DNA of 51,702 nt. Source: Phycisphaeraceae bacterium. GTDB taxonomy: Bacteria > Planctomycetota > Phycisphaerae > Phycisphaerales > Phycisphaeraceae. The position numbers and the translations under genes are program-made. The notes below the pieces were generated by a model. The model did no database searches. It was not told the DNA's origin and worked only from the letters and a program-made list of their open reading frames with translations. Shown piece by piece: positions 8,626 to 17,510 of this stretch. Each line of letters opens with the position of its first letter. Positions within the stretch are counted from its first letter, which is position 1. The stretch is taken from the NCBI GenBank assembly GCA_002716625.1, contig PBAS01000046.1:1-51702 (forward strand), given 5' to 3'.

Positions 8626-9450
8626 ATGAAACTAACCGTTCGTTTTTATCGTTCTTATCCCATGGACATAACCGCCGAGCATCCAGCGCTTGGCCACCTC
8701 GGTGAAGATGAGAAGGTAATGGACTTGGATATCAGTAAGACCGTGGTCGCTGGTATGCACCTGTGGAACGTTGGCGAACCAGGTGGTCTAGATGTCACAC
8801 CTGGCGGACCAGACTGGCCAATTACCAAACTATACAGCTACTATCGAGATGCTCTCGACCTAACAGCCAATAAGATCTGCCCCATCCTTTCTGCTGCGCG
8901 GAAAGCCGACATGGATGTTGTCCATGTAGCAAGTAGCCGCTACGCCCACAAGTACCCGCAATACGCCAAAACCGGTGAAAAGCATGGGCATCCCGATCCA
9001 GATAACACGCTACCAAAACCAGATCTGTCATGGCGAGCAGAATTCTACGAAGATCATTATGGCCCCAATGTTGACAAACCCATGCTGGACGTCGTTAAAA
9101 ACAAGTTGCGAATCTCAAAGGTCGTGGAGCCCGAACCAGATGACAGTGTGGTGATAAGTGCCTACCAGTTCACTCGCCTACTGAGAAACCGTCAAGTAAA
9201 CACGATCATTTACACTGGATATGCCACGAATGAGTGCCTTCTATTTGCCGGCGGTGGAATGGAACAGATGCGGAACCATTTTCGCTTGATTGCTGTACGT
9301 GATGCAACAGTTGCACTGGAACATAATAACACCGCCCTACAGCAGACCAACCGAGACGCTGCGATCCGGATGATTGAACATTCTTTTGGGTATACCTGCA
9401 CAACCGCAGATCTTCTGAAATCACTAGGCGAAGCCGCCAAAGGCACCTGA
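8626..9450 (+). CDS. Isochorismatase-fold protein (cysteine hydrolase family), catalytic triad apparently incomplete
   Basis: 274 aa from the ATG at 8626; a GTG one codon earlier is possible. The fold is recognised by the N-terminal strand KTVVAGMHLWN, the central strand VVHVASSRY and the nucleophile block YTGYATNECLLF, whose Cys is expected to be the family nucleophile. Active members (nicotinamidase, N-carbamoylsarcosine amidase, ureidoacrylate hydrolase) use Asp-Lys-Cys. Here the Asp position after the first strand reads His (about residue 45), and the segment that normally carries Lys (the K...SAF loop) is shortened to ISAYQFTRLL. It may use different residues or be non-hydrolytic. There is a likely own promoter at 8566. 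Substrate unknown. Confidence 0.78.
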   Translation: MKLTVRFYRSYPMDITAEHPALGHLGEDEKVMDLDISKTVVAGMHLWNVGEPGGLDVTPGGPDWPITKLYSYYRDALDLTANKICPILSAARKADMDVVHVASSRYAHKYPQYAKTGEKHGHPDPDNTLPKPDLSWRAEFYEDHYGPNVDKPMLDVVKNKLRISKVVEPEPDDSVVISAYQFTRLLRNRQVNTIIYTGYATNECLLFAGGGMEQMRNHFRLIAVRDATVALEHNNTALQQTNRDAAIRMIEHSFGYTCTTADLLKSLGEAAKGT

Positions 9451-9494
9451 ACCTTGACGCCGCATTACAAACCAGCGGGATCGACCTCGACCTG

Positions 9495-9582
9495 CCTGTT
9501 GCCTATGATGCTTTGGGAAACGTTCACCTGGACATTAAAATAGCCGATGTCATAACCTAAGAACTACAGGTTAGGCAACAGG
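9495..9582 (+). promoter_or_regulatory. Leader with two mutually exclusive hairpins
   Basis: CCTGTTGCCTA (9495-9505) is the exact reverse complement of TAGGCAACAGG (9572-9582). Inside it, TAACCT (9553-9558) pairs with AGGTTA (9568-9573). The two structures share bases 9572-9573 and cannot fully form together. The element ends 22 nt before the nucleotidyltransferase start codon. That layout fits a switch at the level of translation or transcription, but could also be chance. Confidence 0.35.
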
Positions 9583-9604
9583 AATTGACGGAGTTACTAA
9601 TTCA

Positions 9605-10345
9605 ATGAAGGGTGTTATTCTTGCAGGCGGAACAGGAACACGGCTGGCACCTTTGACAACCGTGATCAACAAACATCTGTTGCCTGTCTATAACAAACCA
9701 ATGATCTGGTATCCCTTGGAATGCCTCGCTCGCTCTGGCATCGAAGAAGTCCTGTTGGTGACCGGTGGCAACAACGCAGGAGATTTCATTCGCTTGCTGA
9801 GAGATGGTAAGCAATTTGGTCTCAAATCACTGCAATATGCCTATCAGGATGGTGCGGGCGGAATCGCCCAAGCACTCGGCCTAGCTGAGGAATTTGCAGA
9901 CGGCGACCCCATCGCCCTGGTACTGGGTGACAATATCCTCGAAAGAACGATCGAAGATGTCATCCAGGATTACCATGAACAGCCCAGTGGCGCAAAAATT
10001 CTGCTGTCACCCGTTGAGAACCCACAGGCCTATGGTGTCGCTGAAATTGAAAACGGCCAACTGATTCGTATTGTTGAAAAACCCACTGACCCCAAGAGCA
10101 ACTTGGCCGTTATTGGGATCTATCTTTACGATGCCAGCGTGTTTGAAATTGTCAAAACACTCAAGCCATCGGACCGGGGTGAACTAGAAATCACCGATGT
10201 CAACAATGCGTACCTGAGCCAAGGCAAGCTAACATACGCCGTACTAGATGGCTGGTGGGCAGATGCTGGCGAGGACATTGATTTTTATCTCGCTAGTTGC
10301 AACCGTGTTGCCAAGAGTGGTGCCAATCTGCCCCCAATGAAGTAA
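9605..10345 (+). CDS. Sugar-phosphate nucleotidyltransferase (short RmlA type)
   Basis: 246 aa. The N-terminus carries the nucleotide-binding signature GGTGTRLAPLT and the sugar-phosphate loop NKHLLPVYNKPMI. The metal/nucleotide strand ALVLGDNI and the conserved KPTDPKSNLAVIGIYLYD follow. These mark glucose-1-phosphate thymidylyltransferase-like enzymes, which make an NDP-sugar from sugar 1-phosphate and NTP in the cytoplasm. The protein is about 45 residues shorter than housekeeping RmlA (~290 aa), lacking its C-terminal helices, as in other short paralogues. GGAG lies 12 nt upstream of the start. A structured leader precedes it. rmlBCD partners are not in the window, and an isomerase-like gene follows 247 nt downstream. 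Confidence 0.87.
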   Translation: MKGVILAGGTGTRLAPLTTVINKHLLPVYNKPMIWYPLECLARSGIEEVLLVTGGNNAGDFIRLLRDGKQFGLKSLQYAYQDGAGGIAQALGLAEEFADGDPIALVLGDNILERTIEDVIQDYHEQPSGAKILLSPVENPQAYGVAEIENGQLIRIVEKPTDPKSNLAVIGIYLYDASVFEIVKTLKPSDRGELEITDVNNAYLSQGKLTYAVLDGWWADAGEDIDFYLASCNRVAKSGANLPPMK

Positions 10346-10592
10346 TTGCTCAATTGCTTCACCACAAGCTGTTGCAGTTCATACCATCAAATTCAAATAT
10401 CCACCACGGTAACCATGGGTCATCCAAAACAATTTTTCCCTGACATATCAATTTGGCAGACGACGCCAACAAGATCAACCTGGATTACATCTGCCAAGCC
10501 CACATGATCGACAGATACCAGAGGTTGATATTAAAATGCCGTATTAGGGTCCCGACCCCGGCCAGATAAGTAGACACCCAAGGAGTTCAATC

Positions 10593-11285
10593 ATGAAACG
10601 GTCTTTGGTCGACCATACCATCCAGATCGCTAAGCAGGCATTTGATGCAATTGGATTCAAACTTCCTCCTTTTGCGTTCTGGACGGTTGATGACTGGAAA
10701 AACATGGGACCAGAGGTAGATGAAATCCGAAAATGCATGCTGGGATGGGATGTGACGGATTTTGGCCAAGGCAATTTTCCGAAACTTGGGCGCACATTGT
10801 TCACCCTTCGAAATGGTTCCACACAGTATGATTCGGGCAAGGACTATGCCGAAAAACTGATTTTAGATCCCGAAGGTCAACGCCCACCTCTCCATTTCCA
10901 CCGCCATAAGATGGAAGACATTATTAACCGCGGCGGCGGTAATATTCTTATACGCTTGTATAAGGCAGACCCCCAAGGCCAGTGCAGCGATGACGACTTC
11001 ACCTTGCAAGTGGATGGACAGACCCGAAATTTTTCTCCCGGCGAACAACTCCGTCTTGAGCCGGGTCAGAGCGTGTGCATGCCACCAGGCACGATCCACC
11101 AGTTCTGGGGGGAACAGGGCACTGGAATCAAAATCGATGGCGTGGGTTATACCGTCAGCGGCGAGGTCAGTAGGGTCTGCGATGATTGGAACGACAACTG
11201 TTGGCTTGAGCCGTGCGAACGCTTCTGTACGATTGATGAAGATCAACCAGCAAAGCACCACCTAGTCCACGAATATCCCGCATAG
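10593..11285 (+). CDS. D-lyxose ketol-isomerase-like cupin
   Basis: 230 aa, ATG with AGGAG eight nucleotides upstream. A single cupin barrel bears the metal cluster HFHRHKMED (His101, 103, 105, Glu108) and a second His in MPPGTIHQF (about 169). The sequence NRGGGN and the late EVSRVCDDWNDN match the D-lyxose isomerase family (interconversion of D-lyxose and D-xylulose; also D-mannose and D-fructose in some members). It is cytoplasmic, with no signal peptide. Length is in the range of the larger members of this family (E. coli/Bacillus types are ~165-230 aa). With the nucleotidyltransferase upstream it points to sugar handling, but the two need not share a pathway. Confidence 0.8.
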   Translation: MKRSLVDHTIQIAKQAFDAIGFKLPPFAFWTVDDWKNMGPEVDEIRKCMLGWDVTDFGQGNFPKLGRTLFTLRNGSTQYDSGKDYAEKLILDPEGQRPPLHFHRHKMEDIINRGGGNILIRLYKADPQGQCSDDDFTLQVDGQTRNFSPGEQLRLEPGQSVCMPPGTIHQFWGEQGTGIKIDGVGYTVSGEVSRVCDDWNDNCWLEPCERFCTIDEDQPAKHHLVHEYPA

Positions 11286-11443
11286 TACCTGTACCGCTCC
11301 ATCCATACCCTTCACCCAATCAAGATGACAACCAAGCAGGACACAAGGGCGTACTTGCCATTTTTGCCGATCATGTGGTTCAACTATTAAAATGACCTGA
11401 TGGCCTGATCAGAATCACCTATTGATCCTGATTGTGCATTACC

Positions 11444-11467
11444 AGATTATCGAAAGAGATATAATCT
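11444..11467. terminator. Weak terminator-like hairpin between convergent genes
   Basis: AGATTAT (11444-11450) and ATAATCT (11461-11467) form a 7-bp AT-rich stem with a 10-nt loop, followed by TTAATAAAT. It sits between the stop codons of the converging genes 10593 and 11497. The stem is weak, so the call is tentative. Confidence 0.25.
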
Positions 11468-11496
11468 TTAATAAATGATTGCAGGTTCATACCCAC

Positions 11497-12873
11497 TTAA
11501 ACACCTGCCCCTGACCTTTCAAACCGTCGCAACAACACGAGACTGCTCGTCACCAACAGGACAAGCAGCGTCGTTGGCTCGGGTACCAATGCCACCAAAT
11601 CCGGATCCAGATACCCAGAATCATAGAGCGTGTCAGCACTATCCCAGTTCGCACCAAGAATCCCCAAATCAACAATGTCAACAATACTGTCCCCACTAAA
11701 ATCACCGTCGCCAAACGTTGCACCAGTCATATTGTAGTTGGCGCCTACAATTCCCAGATCCGCAACATCCACCGCTCCATCCAGGTTGGCATCTCCAGCC
11801 TTCCCTGTCATGCCACTACCAAACTCCACGATGAGCATCGGACGTGTTGCAATCTGCGGTTCAGCAGCATCTACACCACCAAATTCGCCGGATCGATAAG
11901 CTTGGCCATAGTTCAAATCAACCGTGGGCAGTTCACCAGGTGGACTGATCCCTGTAATAAATATGCCATCGCCTGTGATAAATTCAAACAGTCCGGTCAC
12001 ATCAAAATCCTTGAACCCTTCGCTGGCATCTTGGACCACTTCAATTGAACCTGGATGCTGAGAGTCATATTCCTCTTGCCCCGCTGTACTGTGCGGATCA
12101 CCCACGTTCGCCGGGCCACAATTATGCGCAATGGCAAACGGATCGTTGGGCGCCAATTCGCCATGACAACGCTGGGACCAATATTCCTTCCCCCGTCGCC
12201 GCGAGCGGCCGGTTGACTCCCCTTTTGCCGCAGTACCGTCGCTGTTACCGTATTTCACACTCTTTAATAGTGGATAGATACCAATGAGCCCTGCATTTAA
12301 TCGGGGTACTCCACGTTGCGTGTTATCCAAAAAACTATTGGGATCCGTGGTGGACCCGAACCCACCATATATAACGTCGGGCAAAGCGGCATCACCGGCA
12401 GCCACCACAGCCCCCAGATCAAGTGTGTTATAAAGTCGAAGCGTAGCTTGAGTCACTACGGCATCCGGATCTATCTGCCCCACTGCGGTTCCTATGACAT
12501 CCCGGAATCTCATCAAAATTCGCGAGTAGCGAAACGTTGGCCCCGCCTCCAAGGAGGCGGCACCACCCCCTATAAGACTTCCCAAGCGCCGCTGGTAAAA
12601 CTGGCCGGCTTCCAACACCGTGGTGGCCCCGCCATTTGTTGACCACATTTCGTATGCCCCTGCGTCACCTGGCCGGTCGGTATCCACGCCGAAATAGTCC
12701 CCGTAGTTTTGCGTGTAAGCCCACCTGATTGAGGTGTCCTGCGCCCTGGTGTAGCCACCAACACCCTGCTGGAAGACTATCGTGTCAGCAATAGCGGTAC
12801 TTGGCAACAACAAACAGGCAGCCGTAAGAATTGCCGTGCCAAATATGCCGTTGTACACCTGCGTCCCGGACAT
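11497..12873 (-). CDS. Secreted PEP-CTERM protein with dockerin-like repeats (DNRLRE-like family A, copy 2)
   Basis: 458 aa, ATG at 12873 with AGGAG six nucleotides upstream. Signal peptide residues 1-29 end in the AIA region. The body parallels the gene at 850: QDTSIRWAY, RYSRILMRFRDVIGTAVGQ, VTQATLRLYNTLDLGA, then an Arg-rich STGRSRRRGKEYW block, GFKDFDVTGLF and ATRPMLIVEFG. Two calcium-loop repeats (GDANLDGAVDVADLGIVGAN, GDFSGDSIVDIVDLGILGAN) precede VPEPTTLLVLL and a short basic tail. Presumably surface-attached through the PEP-CTERM/exosortase route. The shared Arg-rich block between two otherwise diverged sequences suggests it matters. Exact role unknown. Confidence 0.88.
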   Translation of the reverse strand: MSGTQVYNGIFGTAILTAACLLLPSTAIADTIVFQQGVGGYTRAQDTSIRWAYTQNYGDYFGVDTDRPGDAGAYEMWSTNGGATTVLEAGQFYQRRLGSLIGGGAASLEAGPTFRYSRILMRFRDVIGTAVGQIDPDAVVTQATLRLYNTLDLGAVVAAGDAALPDVIYGGFGSTTDPNSFLDNTQRGVPRLNAGLIGIYPLLKSVKYGNSDGTAAKGESTGRSRRRGKEYWSQRCHGELAPNDPFAIAHNCGPANVGDPHSTAGQEEYDSQHPGSIEVVQDASEGFKDFDVTGLFEFITGDGIFITGISPPGELPTVDLNYGQAYRSGEFGGVDAAEPQIATRPMLIVEFGSGMTGKAGDANLDGAVDVADLGIVGANYNMTGATFGDGDFSGDSIVDIVDLGILGANWDSADTLYDSGYLDPDLVALVPEPTTLLVLLVTSSLVLLRRFERSGAGV

Positions 12874-13295
12874 GCGCCTCTCCTAACCTAAACCAATTCT
12901 TACCTTGAACGAGTAATTGCCAAAGACTGAAGCAAATACCAAGAACTGCGTTCTATTGTATTCAGAAATATTTCAAAATCAATACAAATTTATTGCAATC
13001 ACAATCGCTTCCGGGCTATGGCATTCACTTTTAGTTTTAGCAGAATCCTTTTGGAGTGCTCAGGGGAACAAGTGTTCTTCGCGCAATCAATAACAATCAT
13101 CGCCATAACAATTCACTTAATAACAGGGTACACAACATTTCTGGTCCGTGAGTTGTAGGCTGCACCATTATCCCAAATGAATCAATGAAGAACTCGTGTC
13201 AACAAGCCGTCATATGTGTTGGTCAGAATGCGTACATTTATAACATTTATTTAAATACCGAAGACCTGCTTCTGTTATTCTTAACATGAACCCTA
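12874..13295. other. Divergent intergenic region, no gene seen
   Basis: AT-rich, 422 nt, between the minus-strand PEP-CTERM gene and the plus-strand metallophosphoesterase-like gene. It must contain the promoters of both, but I could not single out a convincing -35/-10 pair or operator. No tRNA-like or repeat structure was noticed. Confidence 0.5.
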
Positions 13296-14723
13296 ATGAC
13301 TGTATCATCCGAACAATACGACAAAACCGACCATGATGAAATCATCCCTGCACTTTTGCCATGCGATGAATCCGGCCATCATTTCGTCATGTACAGTGAC
13401 TGTTGCAGCGGCATACCAGGAAAGGCCGTAGCCAAGAACCTTGAGCACGTCAACGAGATGCTTAAGCGGATTCAACCAAGCCCACAGTTCATATCCTTTC
13501 CCGGCGACGCGGTAAAGGGCTATACGAATGACTCCAATGAACTCCAACAGCAGTGGGACTATTGGTTGAATATTCAGATGAATTGGATCCGTGAGCGCAA
13601 TATACCGCTTTATCAGTCGACAAGTAACCACAACACGTATGATGACCAGAGTGAAGCTATCTTTCGAAAAACACACTTAGACCTGCCACAAAATGGGCCC
13701 GTCGATCAGATCGGGCTCGCATACTGGTTCCGTCGAAAAAACTTTCTATATGTCTCCACCCATCAGCCAGATCAGAAAATGCTGATCAATCATCTCTGGT
13801 TAGATAGAGTCCTTTCGGAAAATGAAGATGCACAATTCAAATTTGTTGTTGGCCACTATCCAGTTTTTCCTGTCAACGGCTATACCGCATGGCCATTATG
13901 GTGCTTCCCACCAAACCAACGGCGCCAGTTCTGGGATCTGCTTGTCAAACACAATGTGAATGCGTACCTAACAAGTCATATCATCGCGTTCGACGTGCAG
14001 GCACACGACGGTGTACTACAGATATTATCTGGGGGCGCCGGTACGATCGCCGGCCCAGGTGGACTGATGCCGGGATGCTGCGAGTATCACCACGCTGTCC
14101 AGATGGCCGTGGACGAACAGGGACTGCGCTATCAAGTACATGACCAGACTGGCCAGTTGCGCGAACATTTAAACTGGCCATTCAACTTATCACCCGTTGA
14201 ACACTGGGAACCGATTGATGAACGGCGCATAAGTGACCAACTGGACACCAGTAACTTGGAGCACAATATCACTGCTTTTCGAATACGTGGGCTACGTCGG
14301 AACCAAGGCGATTATATCGGCGATGAGACATTGATCTGCGGAATTGCTCGCAACGAAGGAGCTGAGCCAATCTGGATAGGTTTCGACCAAGATCAGTTGC
14401 AGGTACGAATCGTGACGCTTTCCGGATCTGGGTGGCAATACTGGCATGGGCCGCAATTATCCAATGGCTCTTCGTTTGATTTTCAAATTGCCTTGCACCC
14501 TGCCATGGGACCCGGTGGCATCCTATTTCGTACGGGGGAAAACACCGCATGGTCATCCTTGCCCTCCACTTCCTCTCGCGGTCTGGAACTGGCCAAGTGG
14601 CCACAATACTGGGCCATTGCCTGCGGACAAAGTGGCCCAAGCGACCGACCATTTAAAGGCAAGGCATTGAAAGTAACGTTCACAAAAACCAATGGCCAAG
14701 GAATCGTTAACTATGGATCTTGA
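13296..14723 (+). CDS. Metallophosphoesterase-fold protein with divergent metal motifs
   Basis: 475 aa. Calcineurin-type blocks are visible in order but altered: MYSDCCSG (usually D-x-H), SFPGDAV (GD), YQSTSNHNTYD (usually GNHD/E), VVGHYPV (intact GH) and YLTSHIIAFD (usually GHxH). Residues ~290-475 form a separate beta-rich C-domain (ITAFRIRGLRR, LQVRIVTLSGSGWQYW, MGPGGILFR). No signal peptide. It may be a cytoplasmic phosphoesterase using fewer metal ligands, or a derived binding protein. The downstream acyltransferase gene starts inside its last codons, so the two are translationally coupled and likely act together. Confidence 0.68.
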   Translation: MTVSSEQYDKTDHDEIIPALLPCDESGHHFVMYSDCCSGIPGKAVAKNLEHVNEMLKRIQPSPQFISFPGDAVKGYTNDSNELQQQWDYWLNIQMNWIRERNIPLYQSTSNHNTYDDQSEAIFRKTHLDLPQNGPVDQIGLAYWFRRKNFLYVSTHQPDQKMLINHLWLDRVLSENEDAQFKFVVGHYPVFPVNGYTAWPLWCFPPNQRRQFWDLLVKHNVNAYLTSHIIAFDVQAHDGVLQILSGGAGTIAGPGGLMPGCCEYHHAVQMAVDEQGLRYQVHDQTGQLREHLNWPFNLSPVEHWEPIDERRISDQLDTSNLEHNITAFRIRGLRRNQGDYIGDETLICGIARNEGAEPIWIGFDQDQLQVRIVTLSGSGWQYWHGPQLSNGSSFDFQIALHPAMGPGGILFRTGENTAWSSLPSTSSRGLELAKWPQYWAIACGQSGPSDRPFKGKALKVTFTKTNGQGIVNYGS

Positions 14724-15984
14724 TCAGATCACCTCAAAGATCGGCATACCGGATAGCCGCCAACACCTCTTGCCTAACTGGCAGCAAGCCCAACAGGAAT
14801 TCCCAGCCACACTTTATTTTCTTGAAAATCGTTTTGTCGAAGCAGCATGCCGAGCAACTTACCTTCCAGATCCAATCATAGATTCTGTATTAGCATGTGC
14901 CCGATGCGTTGCCGAAGAACCAGCATTACAGGCGTTGGCTTGGTATGGGGTGTTCTGTCACTACCACTGCCCAGACTACCCAACACGGAACGCTGACCAG
15001 TGGCCGTTACTCCATCATGCACTCGGCGAACATTCACATATGTTCTACCTGCTTGTTCTTCTTGCGGGTTACCCACAAATGCACGCCGTGCATCGGGACC
15101 ATCAGCTTCCAACTGACGTCATACGTGAAAGCATGGGACAGATCTTGCACCGCATGAACGAGTATCGGCTTGAACATGGCATCTGGGGCCTTGATGCTCA
15201 TGGTGCCCGCTGGTTAAGCAACTATATGCGTGGCGAAATCTATGCATTTGGTCGTCTCGTCCACCAATTTGGTGTTTTCCAAAATCCAGTTCGAGTATAC
15301 CGGTGCAACCAGACTCACAAAACTGGGTACAGTCAGGTAATTGCGCTATCAGAAGATGGCGTGCGATACAGAAAGGACGGTCAACTATTTAGAAGCGAAG
15401 ATGACGACCACGATACATGGTTAGCACACCTAGAATTAAACGGTAAGGAGGTAAAGGGTTGCCCAATTCTTCCCTCCGGCAGCGTTCTACCGCAACCAAT
15501 CACATTGGACATCAACCAGTGGCACATGGTTCTTGGACCAACCGATCCGGCACTCTTTTTCCATATTCCCAGCGGCAGTCCTATGCAACTGCACCTGTGC
15601 CTCGAATCGATGCGCAAGGCACTGGATTTTTTCCCTCGTTACTTTCCCGAAAAACGCATCGCTGCCTTTTACACAAAATCGTGGCTCCTAGATGGTCAGC
15701 TAAGTAAAATGCTGTCGCCACAGTCTAATATCGTGCGTTTACAGAATCATGCTTACATGTTTCCGCACCGAATTGCCGACCGACTCATTCTTAAGAACGT
15801 ATTTGGATCCGAACAACCGAAACACGACCGATGTAAAACAAGCCTTGAGCGAGCCATGACCCATTACCTGTCTTCCGGATCACCGTTCCGAGCACGGGGC
15901 GGTGGCGGCTTTGTACTACCTGAAGAAGTAATATCCGCTCGCGGGTATCACGAGAATCTATTCCCGTGGTCCATCATTAATTAA
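14713..15984 (+). CDS. GNAT-like acyltransferase-domain protein
   Basis: About 423 aa from the ATG at 14713, which has AAGGAA 9 nt upstream; it overlaps the previous gene by 11 nt. An earlier in-frame start at 14692 is possible. The N-terminal half is helical; YMRGEIYAFGRLVHQFGVF marks the junction to a beta-rich second half (VYRCNQT...YSQVIALSEDG, HIPSGSPMQLHLCLESMRKA). The C-terminal GNAT-like part includes RIAAFYTKSWLLDGQLSKML and LPEEVISARGYHENLFPW. This two-domain layout matches the family of bacterial proteins annotated as acyltransferase domain-containing (N-acyltransferase N-terminal plus GNAT-like C-terminal domain). No member activity is known to me. Confidence 0.7.
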   Translation: MDLDQITSKIGIPDSRQHLLPNWQQAQQEFPATLYFLENRFVEAACRATYLPDPIIDSVLACARCVAEEPALQALAWYGVFCHYHCPDYPTRNADQWPLLHHALGEHSHMFYLLVLLAGYPQMHAVHRDHQLPTDVIRESMGQILHRMNEYRLEHGIWGLDAHGARWLSNYMRGEIYAFGRLVHQFGVFQNPVRVYRCNQTHKTGYSQVIALSEDGVRYRKDGQLFRSEDDDHDTWLAHLELNGKEVKGCPILPSGSVLPQPITLDINQWHMVLGPTDPALFFHIPSGSPMQLHLCLESMRKALDFFPRYFPEKRIAAFYTKSWLLDGQLSKMLSPQSNIVRLQNHAYMFPHRIADRLILKNVFGSEQPKHDRCKTSLERAMTHYLSSGSPFRARGGGGFVLPEEVISARGYHENLFPWSIIN

Positions 15985-16178
15985 TCGGAATGACTTACAA
16001 ATGAGATGTCAACCCCTTCCAAATTCTTGCGCCAATGGTTATGAAAGAATCGCCCGTCTATTTCGTCGTTGGCCTTGGATCACCCTATGGCAAAGACCGC
16101 CTAGTAGAAATGGTTAGTAATGAACGCGATTTCGGACCACCTTGATCCAATAATCATGTGCATTTCACGACGCAATAA

Positions 16179-17510
16179 TCATCCTTGGCCAGCTAATATC
16201 AGCTTTGCCGCTGCCTGAACAAAAAACGTCGTACCCAGATCTCGGATGTGATAGGGACTGCGATCAGTTCCGTCCGGCGCAATAATCTTCTCTAGGATAC
16301 AACCGGTTAGATTTGGATCTTTCGGTTCTACAAACTGCATGCTCATTGCATAGTCCATCGCCTTGCGTACAGGTTCCAGCCACTTAGTCTGGCCTGTTAA
16401 CTCGAAAAGCTCAACCCAAAAGATGGCCGCACACACAATCCCACTGGTTGCGTGATTGAAGCATCCCGTGTTGAAGTTCAGATCAGTCATACGGAATAAA
16501 CCACCATCCCGTCGCTGCGCTTTGGTATACCACGTTGCCGAACGACAGGCCGCATCCAGCCAACGCTGCTCACCACTGTCACGATATGCGTCCATCATGG
16601 GCTTACCCCACCAATAGGCCTGACGGGGATGAATCTCACCCGTCTCATGATTACACGGACCGTAACCAACCCAGTTCCCCTGCGGCCGTTCCTCTATGAG
16701 CAATCGATTCATAATGTCGTAGAATACCTCACGAAGGCTCTGATCTGTCGACCGCTGATAACCCTTAAGAAAGACGGCGTCATCCGCCAAAGGTCGACCT
16801 GCCCCGCCACGCTCCAAGACAAATGCTGGCTCGATCGTCTGATGCGCTACCGGGTCGTAGCAAGCGATGATCATCCCCTCACCTTTGACCCAGGTATGGT
16901 CGCGTACCCAACGAAGCGCAGCGATAGCGGCTTGCTCGTACCGCGTGTCACCCGTTGCGTCCGCAAGGTGAAACAAACCATCCAACGATTCAAGAACTGC
17001 GGAGGAATTCACTTTATCTGAAAAATCTTCATAGGCGAGTAGCAGCCCGCTGTCAACACCCTCTTGGACCTGACAACTGAGGAGAAATTCGCCTGCCATG
17101 CGGGCTGACTCCAAGCAGCGTTCATCGCGGCTCACCTCGTACGCAAGACAAAGCGCTTTGACGGCCTGACCACCGTGCCAACAGGGGCAGAAGAAATCCC
17201 ACTGCTTCGTACCTACCCGATACTCACCCCGAAACGCACCTTTCCAGTAGTCGTGGCACAGATTACGAGGGTTATGCTGCGGGTCTACTTCTTCGGTGGT
17301 TACCTGAGAGACATTAATCAGCCAGTCACATGCGGCCACCATCGAGGAATGCAGATGAGGGAGTTGGGCTAAGGCCTCCTTAAGCGAATGGATTGGGGGC
17401 CGACACTGGCAATCATCTGTCGTACGCAGTTTTGATCCGAAGTAGTCGACCATGTCCTTCGGTGTATTCAACCTAGAATCCAACGAAGGTTCTGACGCAA
17501 TCTCATCCAT
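16179..17510 (-). CDS. Six-hairpin (alpha/alpha-barrel) glycosidase-like protein
   Basis: 443 aa, no signal peptide. The sequence is a series of paired helices with aromatic turns (DFFCPCWHGGQAVKALCLAY, VLESLDGLFHLADATGDTRY, YEQAAIAALRWVRDHTWVKG, EQRWLDAACRSATWYTKAQR, GIVCAAIFWVELFELTGQTK), typical of the six-hairpin glycosidase superfamily that includes N-acylglucosamine epimerases and several glycoside hydrolases. Catalytic acids cannot be assigned with confidence. It ends the minus-strand block 16179-24227 and lies 124 nt from the aldolase gene. It likely acts on a carbohydrate in the cytoplasm; the substrate is unknown. No good ribosome site precedes the ATG at 17510. Confidence 0.65.
   Translation of the reverse strand: MDEIASEPSLDSRLNTPKDMVDYFGSKLRTTDDCQCRPPIHSLKEALAQLPHLHSSMVAACDWLINVSQVTTEEVDPQHNPRNLCHDYWKGAFRGEYRVGTKQWDFFCPCWHGGQAVKALCLAYEVSRDERCLESARMAGEFLLSCQVQEGVDSGLLLAYEDFSDKVNSSAVLESLDGLFHLADATGDTRYEQAAIAALRWVRDHTWVKGEGMIIACYDPVAHQTIEPAFVLERGGAGRPLADDAVFLKGYQRSTDQSLREVFYDIMNRLLIEERPQGNWVGYGPCNHETGEIHPRQAYWWGKPMMDAYRDSGEQRWLDAACRSATWYTKAQRRDGGLFRMTDLNFNTGCFNHATSGIVCAAIFWVELFELTGQTKWLEPVRKAMDYAMSMQFVEPKDPNLTGCILEKIIAPDGTDRSPYHIRDLGTTFFVQAAAKLILAGQG

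Noticed and set aside
16035-16145. Short plus-strand ORF (MVMKESPVYFVVGLGSPYGK...) after the acyltransferase gene
   Set aside because: 36 codons, no ribosome site and no recognisable family; could be chance in a convergent gap.
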